Shown here one piece after another: positions 44,320 to 51,573 of a DNA stretch of 51,585 bases. The DNA comes from Verrucomicrobiota bacterium (GTDB lineage: Bacteria > Verrucomicrobiota > Verrucomicrobiia > Limisphaerales > SIBE01): positions 1 to 51,585 of the forward strand of contig JACQWK010000652.1 in NCBI GenBank assembly GCA_016209525.1, written 5' to 3'. Numbering within the stretch: the first letter of the stretch is position 1; each line of letters starts with the position of its first letter. Under the pieces are notes generated by a model that ran no database searches, was not told the origin of the DNA, and worked only from the letters and a program-made list of their open reading frames with translations. Made by a program: the position numbers and the translations under genes.

Positions 44320-45639
44320 GTGACGTTGGCCGAAAAAACCAGATTGGCAGGCGTGGTTGGCGCCGGGGGCGGCGGATTTCCGACTCATGTCAAGCTGGCC
44401 GCCAAGGCCGACACCGTGATCGCCAACGGCGCTGAGTGCGAACCCCTGCTCCACAAAGACGCCGCGGTGCTGGAGCACATGGCCGCCCAGGTGGTCGCTG
44501 GGGTGCAATTGACCATGGAAGCCGTGGGCGCCAAAGTCGGCGTCATCGCAATCAAGGCTAAAAAGGATCACGCCGTCGAAGCTTGTCGCGCCGCCTGCTC
44601 AGGCACGCCCGTGCGCGTCCACTTGTTAGGGGATTATTATCCCGCCGGAGATGAATATGATCTCGTGCACGAAGTCACACGGCGTTTGATCCCACCCGGC
44701 GGCATTCCCATCCAGGTCGGAGTCGTGGTGAACAACGTCGAGACGCTCGCCAACGTAGCCGCCGCAGCCGAAGGGAAGCCAGTCACGCACAAAGTGCTGA
44801 CCATCGCCGGTGCGGTCCGAAATCCCGTCACGCTCACGGTCCCCGTCGGAACGACTTTCCGCGAAGCGATCGACGCGGCCGGCGGAGCGACGACTCACGA
44901 CCCGGTGCTCACCGTCGGCGGCTTGATGATGGGCGAGACCACGGGCGATCTGGACACGCCTATCGTCAAAACCGCGACCGGCGTCGTGGTGCTGCCGCGC
45001 GATCATCACGTTATCGAACGCAAGCTCAAGCCCGCGCCGGCGCAAGCGGGGATTGGCAAGTCCGCGTGCGATCAATGCCGGTACTGCACAAAGTACTGTC
45101 CTCGCTACCTGCTCGGATATGCAGTGGAGCCTCACCAAGTGATGCGGAGTCTGGCGTTCACGGCCACGGGCGAGGATTATTGGAACCAATGGGCCTCGCT
45201 TTGTTGCTCCTGCGGCTTGTGCACTCTCTACGCCTGCCCGGAAGAATTCTATCCCAAAGAGGCCTGCGATGCCTCCAAGGCCAAGATGCGCCAAGCGGGA
45301 CTAAAATGGACGGGTCCCGCGACCGTCAAACCGCATCCGATGCGGGAGGGCCGGCGGGTGCCGATCAAGATGCTCATGAAGAAACTGCACGTGCTCCAGT
45401 ACGATCATCCCGCTCCGCTCAAAAAGTCGCCGCTCGAACCGCGGCAGGTGATCCTGCCCTTGAAACAGAGCGCGGGTGTGCCCAACGTCCCCGTGGTTGG
45501 AGCAGATGACCGCGTCGTGATGGGCCAGCCGTTGGGAATGGTTCCGGAGAAAGCGCTGGGCGCGATCCTTCACGCGCCGTTCGCGGGCACGGTCACTTCC
45601 GTCACGCGAGACCGCATCATTTTGGCGAGATCACAATGA
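44320..45639 (+). CDS. pduS: PduS-like flavin/Fe-S corrinoid reductase (RnfC-like)
   Basis: A 439-residue protein with the RnfC/PduS layout: an N-terminal NADH- and flavin-binding domain (AGVVGAGGGGFPTHVKLAAKAD, NGAECEPLLHKD), an SLBB segment, then two 4Fe-4S clusters (CDQCRYCTKYCPR and CCSCGLCTLYACPE) and a C-terminal hammerhead-like domain (VPVVGADDRVVMGQPLG, APFAGTVTSV). PduS reduces Co(III)/Co(II) corrinoid to the Co(I) form inside propanediol microcompartments. The start chosen is GTG at 44320, supported by GAGG at 44311-44314. An upstream in-frame ATG (44224) lies inside the MITE and is less likely. Next to it is a PduT-like shell protein, the usual partner. No propanediol dehydratase genes are present. 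Confidence 0.9.
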   Translation: MTLAEKTRLAGVVGAGGGGFPTHVKLAAKADTVIANGAECEPLLHKDAAVLEHMAAQVVAGVQLTMEAVGAKVGVIAIKAKKDHAVEACRAACSGTPVRVHLLGDYYPAGDEYDLVHEVTRRLIPPGGIPIQVGVVVNNVETLANVAAAAEGKPVTHKVLTIAGAVRNPVTLTVPVGTTFREAIDAAGGATTHDPVLTVGGLMMGETTGDLDTPIVKTATGVVVLPRDHHVIERKLKPAPAQAGIGKSACDQCRYCTKYCPRYLLGYAVEPHQVMRSLAFTATGEDYWNQWASLCCSCGLCTLYACPEEFYPKEACDASKAKMRQAGLKWTGPATVKPHPMREGRRVPIKMLMKKLHVLQYDHPAPLKKSPLEPRQVILPLKQSAGVPNVPVVGADDRVVMGQPLGMVPEKALGAILHAPFAGTVTSVTRDRIILARSQ

Positions 45640-45659
45640 GTTCAGAAGTTGCGACAGAT

Positions 45660-45722
45660 CCCTCACCCGGCCTACGGCCACCCTCTCCCCATCAGATGGG
45701 GAGAGGGATGGGGTGAGGGGCA
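45660..45722. repeat. 63-bp palindromic repeat between pduS and pduT
   Basis: Inverted copy of the hairpin at 4837-4899, with CTCCCCATCAGATGGGGAG at its centre. It fills most of the gap between the PduS-like and PduT-like genes and could stabilise or attenuate the transcript between them. Confidence 0.75.
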
Positions 45723-45756
45723 TTGTTAGTGTCGAGGTAATGATGAATTGCTTTTT

Positions 45757-46308
45757 ATGAATGAGAAATCGATTGGCTTGATTGAACTCTCGAGCATCGC
45801 CGCCGGTTTTCAGGTCGCAGATGCAATGTTGAAAGCAGGCAACGTTCGGCTGGTTTTGTCCCGCTCAATCTGTTCCGGAAAATACATGGTGTTGGTGGGA
45901 GGCGACACCGCCGCCGTGCAAAGCGCCGTGGCGGCGGGCGCCGAAGCGGCCAATGGCTGTCTCATCGACGAATTCGTTATTCCCAACGTTCATCCGGACG
46001 TTTTTCCCGCGCTGGGCCGAACGCAGCCGGGCGAGCCCAATGGCGCGCTCGGCATTCTGGAATCTTTCAATATCGCCACTCTGATCAAAGCTGCGGACGC
46101 GGCCGCCAAAGCCGCGACGGTCACCCTTTTGGAAATCCGATTGGCGATGGCCATGGGAGGAAAGGCTTTCGTCAGCCTGACCGGCGACGTGGCGTCGGTC
46201 GAAGCAGCCATCACGGCCGGCCGCCGCGTTGTGAGCGAAGCCGGAATGCTCGTTTACGCCGTGGTGATTCCCCGCCCCCACCCGGACGTGTATCACGAGG
46301 TGATTTGA
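45757..46308 (+). CDS. pduT: PduT-like tandem-BMC shell protein with Fe-S cysteine
   Basis: A 183-residue protein with two BMC domains (about residues 4-85 and 98-182), the trimeric BMC-T type of microcompartment shell protein. The N-terminal half reads GLIELSSIAAGFQVADAMLK and the pore loop SICSGKYMVLVGGD, where Cys39 aligns with PduT Cys38, the ligand of the 4Fe-4S cluster in the trimer pore. The second domain starts ALGILESFNIATLIKAAD and ends VIPRPHPDVY, as in PduT. The cluster is thought to pass electrons through the shell to PduS. The ATG at 45757 is used; a TTG nine bases earlier is possible. The stop overlaps the start of the next gene (TGATG). It is the only BMC gene in the window. 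Confidence 0.93.
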   Translation: MNEKSIGLIELSSIAAGFQVADAMLKAGNVRLVLSRSICSGKYMVLVGGDTAAVQSAVAAGAEAANGCLIDEFVIPNVHPDVFPALGRTQPGEPNGALGILESFNIATLIKAADAAAKAATVTLLEIRLAMAMGGKAFVSLTGDVASVEAAITAGRRVVSEAGMLVYAVVIPRPHPDVYHEVI

Positions 46309-47642
46309 TGATTGTCTTGAGCATTCGGACAGATCAAGCCGAGGCGAAGTCAAGGCGGACGCGCGCTCCTTGCCGAGCGAACGACCGAGTTCCCTCTCCC
46401 TTGAGGGAGAGGGTCAGGGTGAGGGTGAACAGCGCGGACGCATCCGAGGCTCTGATTCTAGCCGACGGCTCTCCCTCACCCCGGCCCTCTCCCGCTGGGA
46501 GAGGGAGGAACGTTGTCCATCCGTGGAATAGATCGGAGGCAACTCGCACGATCCAACGATGCCTGCTGTACAGCGCCGTTGTGTGTCTTTCCCTCGAACT
46601 TGAAGCGGCGCTCAGCGAGGGAGAGTCCTCTCCAACGGTGGAATTACGCGCGGCGCCACTCCTCCGGTTTCGCGGCGCGAACAGCTCGGATCCGAACCGT
46701 CCAGGAGAGACAGACTGCAACAGCCCGGCCCACTGGGACGGCGGTACATTCTACCTGTTCAACTCCGCCGGTCATCCCTGGCGCAGCAGCGGAACCGATT
46801 TGTTCCACCTGACTCAAAGCTACCGCCGCGTGGAGTACGATAACCGCGTCAACGGCGGGCGCTGGATCGAATCCACTTGGAAGGCAAACGACGGCGCGCT
46901 TTACGGATGGTATCACCTTGAACCCGCGGGCCTCTGCCCTGGCACGCGGCTCACGGCGCCTAAAATCGGCGCCCTGCGTTCCACCGACAACGGCGACACT
47001 TGGAGCGACCTAGGCATTATCCTGGAAGCACCGTCGAACACGCTCCGATGCGACACGAAGAATTACTATTTCGCGGGCGGCAACGGCGACTTTTGCGTAA
47101 TCGCCGATGCGAAACTGGAATATTTCTACTTCTTCATCTCCACCTACACGGGTCCGGCATCAGAGCAAGGTGTCGCGGTCGCCAGGATGCTTTGCGCGGA
47201 CCGCGATCATCCGGTCGGCAAAGTCTCAAAATGGCGGCAGGGGCGCTGGGAGGAACCTGGCCTGGGCGGCTGCGTCACTCCGATTTTTCCGGCTATGACC
47301 GACTGGCATCGTTCGGATGCGAACGCTTTTTGGGGCGCGTCCGTCCATTGGAATTCCCATCTTCAGACGTACGTGATGCTGCTCAATCGCGCTCAAGATG
47401 GCGATTGGACTCAGGAAGGGATTTACGTGTCATTCAACTCGAACTTGGCGGTGCCGCGCGGCTGGGGCCGCCCCAAAAGGATTCTGAGCGGCCTGGGCAA
47501 GGACGACTGGTATCCGCAAGTGATCGGCTCTGATCCAACGAAGCATGAGACGGACAAATTGGCTGGGCGAACCGCCCGGCTTTTTGTGCGTGGCCAGTCG
47601 CGGTGGGAAATCGTGTTCTCACCGCCGGGAGAAAAAGAGTGA
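46308..47642 (+). CDS. BNR/Asp-box repeat protein, possible glycosidase-like or carbohydrate-binding propeller
   Basis: A 444-residue frame, coupled to pduT by a TGATG overlap. Residues 5 to about 68 are encoded by a palindromic repeat copy (46324-46512) and are low in complexity, so the ancestral protein probably began later. A hydrophobic segment at about 82-98 may be the original signal peptide. The rest resembles a beta-propeller: one Asp-box (STDNGDTWSD), a second blade-like stretch (DTKNYYFAGGNGDFCVIADAKLEYFYFFIS) and several aromatic strands. This fits sialidase-like or DUF4185-like secreted proteins; I cannot name a substrate. A 30-bp perfect palindrome follows its stop. Confidence 0.65.
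   Translation: MIVLSIRTDQAEAKSRRTRAPCRANDRVPSPLRERVRVRVNSADASEALILADGSPSPRPSPAGRGRNVVHPWNRSEATRTIQRCLLYSAVVCLSLELEAALSEGESSPTVELRAAPLLRFRGANSSDPNRPGETDCNSPAHWDGGTFYLFNSAGHPWRSSGTDLFHLTQSYRRVEYDNRVNGGRWIESTWKANDGALYGWYHLEPAGLCPGTRLTAPKIGALRSTDNGDTWSDLGIILEAPSNTLRCDTKNYYFAGGNGDFCVIADAKLEYFYFFISTYTGPASEQGVAVARMLCADRDHPVGKVSKWRQGRWEEPGLGGCVTPIFPAMTDWHRSDANAFWGASVHWNSHLQTYVMLLNRAQDGDWTQEGIYVSFNSNLAVPRGWGRPKRILSGLGKDDWYPQVIGSDPTKHETDKLAGRTARLFVRGQSRWEIVFSPPGEKE
46324..46512. repeat. About 190-bp composite repeat, copy A (inside the BNR gene)
   Basis: Two hairpins, CCTCTCCCTTGAGGGAGAGG and CCCTCTCCCGCTGGGAGAGG, are joined by a linker. The same order, with the same left flank (GAGGCGAAGT) and linker words, recurs at 48922-49110. 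Here the repeat lies within the open reading frame and encodes the first 60 or so residues after the start. Confidence 0.8.
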
Positions 47643-47643
47643 A

Positions 47644-47673
47644 CTCTCACACTTTGCAAAGTGTGAGAGTTGC
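47644..47673. terminator. Perfect 30-bp palindrome after the BNR gene, possible terminator
   Basis: The 15-bp halves are exact reverse complements with no loop (AACTCTCACACTTTG and its complement), starting 1 bp after the stop codon. No T-run follows, so intrinsic termination is not proven. It could also be a protein-binding site or an intergenic repeat. Confidence 0.5.
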
Positions 47674-47725
47674 GGGCAGGGGTCCTCACTGGAGGAAATG
47701 ACGGATCACGTGGCGGCCCCAGTGT

Positions 47726-47760
47726 GGTGTCTCCGAATTCGCTATACATTCGGAGACACC
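47726..47760. promoter_or_regulatory. Inverted repeat upstream of the sugar-binding protein gene, possible operator
   Basis: Two perfect 13-bp arms (GGTGTCTCCGAAT and its complement) are separated by 9 bp, 64 bp before the start codon of the binding-protein gene. Size and position would suit a dimeric repressor site or an RNA hairpin in the leader. No matching copy occurs elsewhere in the window that I can see. An intergenic-repeat origin is also possible. Confidence 0.45.
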
Positions 47761-47824
47761 ATATGGGTTCGATTGACTTGCATCAAAGCACCGCCCGAAA
47801 CCGGCAACGATAGTCTGGCGATCT

Positions 47825-48808
47825 ATGGCCGCGAATTTCAGGCCTCTCACAATCTTGCTTGTCGCCACCCTTTCGGTGGCCGGCTGCCATCGACAGACTA
47901 CCCAAAGCTCGAAATCCACCGGCAAGCGCCCCGATCTCTATATCCAAGTCTCCGCTCTGGGAAACCTGGAGTACTTCTATGACCACAAACTGGGCATGAA
48001 GAAAGCCGGAGAGCTGTTCGGCGTGCCGACCGAATACGCCGGCCCTGCCGATCTCGACATGGGCGCCATGGTCGCTGCTTTGGAACTCGCCCTCGCTCGC
48101 CGACCGGCGGGATTGGTCGTGGTCGGTTTCGAAGATTCACTCAACCCCATCGTGAACAAGGCCGTGGACTCGGGCACCCCAGTCGTCACCGTCGATGCGG
48201 ACCTGCCGCGTTCAAAGCGGATCGCGTTCGTTGGAACCGGAAACTTCAACGCCGGATTTCAAGGCGGTCTCAAGCTGGCGGAATTGCTCGGCGGCTCAGG
48301 CAAAGTGGCGCTTCTGACCAAGCTGGGGCAGTCCAATCTCGGCGAGCGCGTCGAGGGCTACAAAGCGGCCCTCGCGAAATACGCGCAAGTTTCCATCGTC
48401 CAAATCGCGAACACGGAGAGCGATCCGATCAAAGCGACTCAAGTCGCTGCGCTTCTCCTGCAACGCCACGAGGATCTCGCCGGCATCGCTTGCGTCGAAG
48501 CCGCGGGAGGAGCGGGTGCAGCGACCGCAGTGAAAGAGGCGGGAAGGGTTGGCCGGGTGAAAATCGTCGCCATGGACCGCGATAACTCGGTGTTGCGATA
48601 CATCGAGCAAGACGTCGTTCAAGCGACGGTGGTGCAGCAGACGGCCTTAATGCCGATCTATGCCGTGGCGTTGCTCTATCAAATAAACCACTTGGAGGTA
48701 CCGATCACCACCGATAACCGCGCGGCCAAGGTCAGCGGCGTGCCCAACACCATCGACACCGGCGTCATCATCGTGGACAAATCCAACTACAAGTACTTCC
48801 TCCGATAG
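47825..48808 (+). CDS. Ribose-type sugar ABC transporter substrate-binding lipoprotein
   Basis: A 327-residue protein of the periplasmic-binding/LacI-like class I family. It has a lipoprotein signal with the lipobox LSVAGC (Cys20). The two-lobe core shows the usual elements: ARRPAGLVVVGFEDSLNPIVNKAVDSGTPVVTVDADLP, VGTGNFNAGFQGGLKLAELLGG, and DGx-like turns in VKIVAMDRDNSVLRYIEQDVVQATVVQQT. It should deliver a sugar to the permease encoded 390 bp downstream; the sugar is unknown. The ATPase for this pair is likely the gene at 29776-31356, since no other is present. Confidence 0.9.
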   Translation: MAANFRPLTILLVATLSVAGCHRQTTQSSKSTGKRPDLYIQVSALGNLEYFYDHKLGMKKAGELFGVPTEYAGPADLDMGAMVAALELALARRPAGLVVVGFEDSLNPIVNKAVDSGTPVVTVDADLPRSKRIAFVGTGNFNAGFQGGLKLAELLGGSGKVALLTKLGQSNLGERVEGYKAALAKYAQVSIVQIANTESDPIKATQVAALLLQRHEDLAGIACVEAAGGAGAATAVKEAGRVGRVKIVAMDRDNSVLRYIEQDVVQATVVQQTALMPIYAVALLYQINHLEVPITTDNRAAKVSGVPNTIDTGVIIVDKSNYKYFLR

Positions 48809-49198
48809 GCTTAAGAATCCCAATCCGCCCCGGAAAATTTCGATGGCTCTGGAATCCGACTGCTTTTGTCTCACCTTACTCCGGCCCTTTCCCGGGGGGC
48901 GAAGGCGCATTGCCATCCGTGTTCGGATGAATCAAGTCGAGGCGAAGTTAAGGCGTGTGCGTTTTGGCGGCGAGGCAAGCGCGCTCGTTCCCTCTCCCTT
49001 GAGGGAGAGGGTCAGGGTGAGGGTGAACGGCGCGGACAAATCGGAGGCTCAGGGAGCTGCCGACGACTCTCCCTCACCCCGGCCCTCTACCTCTGGGAGA
49101 GGGAGAACCGTATTCACTGCATGGATGACAGAGCCATCCGAAAGCACGAGCGAGGACCGATGTGTTGCCGTGGCGACAACAGTCCTGAGCCTGGGAAA
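48809..49198. repeat. Gap with composite repeat copy B (48922-49110)
   Basis: Bases 48922-49110 repeat 46324-46512: the left flank, the CCTCTCCCTTGAGGGAGAGG hairpin, a linker, and a second hairpin in which one arm reads ACCTCTGGGAGAG. The gap lies between the binding-protein and permease genes, so the repeat is probably transcribed between them. No gene is supported in this 390-bp stretch. Confidence 0.75.
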
Positions 49199-50239
49199 AT
49201 GAGCGCGCCGAGGGACGTCCAAGTGAAGCCAAATACGGCAAGTTCACTTGCTGGGCTTCCTATTTCCGAGCCTCAGTTTGCTTCAAGCGCGCGGCGATCT
49301 GCTTCCGGAATTCGGCTGTTCCCGGAATTCCGCATCCTTCTGGTCGTCGCTGTCTTTTGGCTGGCGATGTGGATTTACAACCCGGCGTTTCTTTCCGCCG
49401 CCACGATCAACACCGTCCTGCTCTACCTGTTTGGCTACGCCATCATGGCCTGCGGCATGACCGTGCTTCTCGTTTCCGGTGGATTCGATCTCTCGGTCGG
49501 TTCGGTGTCGGCGCTGGCCGCCATGGTCGCGGCGGTGTTGATGAAAGAACCCTCGATTCACCTGGCGTGGCCGCTGGCGGTCGTGGCCGGCCTGGCCATT
49601 GGCGCCGGAACGGGCCTCTTCAACGGACTCATCATCGCGAAGATAGGCATCAACCCTTTCATCACCACCCTCGGCACGATGCTCTTGGCTCGCGGCCTGA
49701 CTTACATTATCTCCGGCGGTGTCGGTCGTTCGGGGTTCGAGGCGCCGTTTTGCTGGCTTGGGCAAGGCCGCGTCGCCGGTGTGCAAATGCCGATCATCGT
49801 GTCGCTGGCATGGGTCGCGATGATGGACGTGCTGCTGCGCAAGCACCGATTCTTCCGGCAAAATTATTACATCGGCAGCAACGAACGCGCGGCTTGGCTG
49901 AGCGGCATCGCGGTGAGCCGGGTGAAGCTGTTCAACTATGCGCTCTCCGGCACGCTCTCCGCGCTCGCCGGCTTGCTGTTCACCGCACGTCTCGATTCCG
50001 CCATTCCCAACGCGGGCGAAGGCGACGAACTCAAAGTGATCACCGCCGTCATCGTGGGCGGAGCGAGCTTGAGCGGCGGCAAAGGGACCGTGATCGGAGC
50101 CTTCCTGGGCTGCCTGCTTCTGGCAACGATTCGTCCGGCGATCAGCTTCCTGAATATCGGCGACCATTGGGAAAAAGCCGTCGTCGGCGGCATCCTGCTC
50201 GCGGCCGTGATGCTGGATCGATTGGGTCGGCGTCGCTAA
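49199..50239 (+). CDS. Ribose-type sugar ABC transporter permease
   Basis: A 346-residue integral membrane protein of the RbsC/BPD_transp_2 family. After a polar N-terminus of about 42 residues there are roughly nine or ten membrane segments. Family hallmarks are GMTVLLVSGGFDLSVGSVSALAA, LFNGLIIAKIGINPFITTLGTMLLARGL and GGASLSGGKGTVIGAFLGCLLL (the EAA-like region that contacts the ATPase). The ATG at 49199 is used; open frame extends upstream to 48866 but that part is repeat-derived. It belongs with the binding-protein gene at 47825 and ends 4 bp from the convergent UroD-like gene. Confidence 0.92.
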   Translation: MSAPRDVQVKPNTASSLAGLPISEPQFASSARRSASGIRLFPEFRILLVVAVFWLAMWIYNPAFLSAATINTVLLYLFGYAIMACGMTVLLVSGGFDLSVGSVSALAAMVAAVLMKEPSIHLAWPLAVVAGLAIGAGTGLFNGLIIAKIGINPFITTLGTMLLARGLTYIISGGVGRSGFEAPFCWLGQGRVAGVQMPIIVSLAWVAMMDVLLRKHRFFRQNYYIGSNERAAWLSGIAVSRVKLFNYALSGTLSALAGLLFTARLDSAIPNAGEGDELKVITAVIVGGASLSGGKGTVIGAFLGCLLLATIRPAISFLNIGDHWEKAVVGGILLAAVMLDRLGRRR

Positions 50240-50243
50240 ACCA

Positions 50244-51410
50244 TTAATAGACCCCAAACTCCTGCAGCGCCTCCCACATGGCCATGATGTTTTCCGGCGG
50301 CACATCAGCCTGAATGTTATGGACGGTGTTGAAAATGAAGCCTCCGCCCGGAGCCAAATCGTCGATCCGGCGCTTCACTTCGTCGCGCACTTCTTGCGGC
50401 GTGCCGCGAGGCAGCACGCGTTGCGTATCGACTCCACCTCCGTAAAACGTGATGTCCTTGCCAAACTCCTTCTTGAGTTCGCGAGTGTCCATGCCGGAGG
50501 CGCTGACTTGGACCGGATTTAGAATGTCGATGCCGGACTCGATTAAATCAGGGATCAACGGACGCACTGCGCCGCAAGAATGATAGAAAATCTTCACCGG
50601 GGCCTTGGCGTTTTTCTTGATCCAGGCAAAAAGTTTCGTGTGCCGGGGTTTGATTAGTTTCCGGTACAGATCCGGGCTGCACAGGCAACGGTTCTGGCTC
50701 GCCAAGTCGTCCGCTTCGGAAACCATCATCACGTTTTCTCCAACCAACTCCAGCGCCTTGGCCCAGTACTTCATTTTCACCTCCAGGATGATATCCAACA
50801 ACGCTTCGGCCAGCGGCTCGTTGGCGACCATGTCGCAGAAATGGTTTTCGAAGCCGCGCATCCAGAGCGCGATTTCCCAGATGCCCGGCGCGTTCCGTCC
50901 CAGCACGTAGGCCGCCTGCCGGCGATTCATCAATTCGTCGGCGCGCTCCGCCATGCCCTCGTAGCGACCGGGATCGATCGGATCGGGAAATTTGAATTTC
51001 TTGAGGTCGCCGGCGTTCTCGATCTCGGCCAGCGGATGGCGGCGCATGTCGTAATAGAAGCCGCCGTCCTGCGGTTTCCACCATTCAATGCCCCATTCGT
51101 CGATGAGTTTGTCGTAACCGTCTTCACCCCATTCCGGGCGAGTGAAGCCGCGGGGCTTGCCGGGGTTGACTCCCCAGACATCGACCCGCAAACGTTTCTT
51201 CACGTCTTCGTGGACGCGAGCCAGTTGTTGGTGGGAATCTTCGATCTCGATGGGCACCTCCGGCAAGCCGAGGTGCTTCCGCAATCGCCGGTAGGCAACG
51301 TGATGAATGCCGGTGAGAATTGTGCCGCCGAGGTCGTAGGGGACACAATCCGGCTCCTGATGATTCAGGGCCGCCTCAACCCGCCGCCGGCTGGTCCATC
51401 TCGAATCCAT
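50244..51410 (-). CDS. Uroporphyrinogen decarboxylase-family (MtaA/CmuA-like) methyltransferase
   Basis: A 388-residue UroD-fold protein. It does not look like true HemE; it has the zinc-type signature FYHSCG (His277, Cys279) found in methylcobamide methyltransferases such as MtaA, followed by DLIESGIDILNPVQ. The third ligand in MtaA is a Cys; here no Cys is found in the equivalent region, where FNTVHNIQADVPPEN offers His. Such proteins are widespread in Verrucomicrobiota and Lentisphaerota and mostly uncharacterised. Together with the MtaB-like protein at 38.8 kb it suggests methyl transfer from a corrinoid to an acceptor such as tetrahydrofolate. It is convergent with the permease gene, with 4 bp between stops. 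Confidence 0.88.
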   Translation of the reverse strand: MDSRWTSRRRVEAALNHQEPDCVPYDLGGTILTGIHHVAYRRLRKHLGLPEVPIEIEDSHQQLARVHEDVKKRLRVDVWGVNPGKPRGFTRPEWGEDGYDKLIDEWGIEWWKPQDGGFYYDMRRHPLAEIENAGDLKKFKFPDPIDPGRYEGMAERADELMNRRQAAYVLGRNAPGIWEIALWMRGFENHFCDMVANEPLAEALLDIILEVKMKYWAKALELVGENVMMVSEADDLASQNRCLCSPDLYRKLIKPRHTKLFAWIKKNAKAPVKIFYHSCGAVRPLIPDLIESGIDILNPVQVSASGMDTRELKKEFGKDITFYGGGVDTQRVLPRGTPQEVRDEVKRRIDDLAPGGGFIFNTVHNIQADVPPENIMAMWEALQEFGVY

Positions 51411-51527
51411 AGCGCACTCAATTCTTTCCCTGATAATGTCGTTCGATGGGCCCGAATGGGTTGATTTAGGTCAACGGCCAAGATCGACTAAGGAGACCGT
51501 AGTCCTTCCGAACGCCGTGAATAATCC

Positions 51528-51573
51528 TCCCTCTCCCAGCGGGAGAGAGGGCCGGGGTGATGGAGAATCGCCG
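51528..51573. repeat. GC-rich hairpin repeat at the window end
   Basis: The stretch CCTCCCTCTCCCAGCGGGAG and its continuation match the hairpin seen at about 40376-40425 and, inverted, at 46481-46512. The rest of 51411-51585, upstream of the UroD-like gene, shows nothing else I can name. Confidence 0.65.

Noticed and set aside
44320-46308. A complete bacterial microcompartment operon
   Set aside because: Only one shell protein (PduT-like) is present; no BMC-H, BMC-P or signature enzyme genes are in the window.
47644-47673. Certain rho-independent terminator
   Set aside because: The palindrome has no loop and is not followed by a T-run, so it is listed only as a possible terminator.
48866-49198. 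N-terminal extension of the ABC permease
   Set aside because: The extension is the translated composite repeat, also found elsewhere, and the family begins after 49199.
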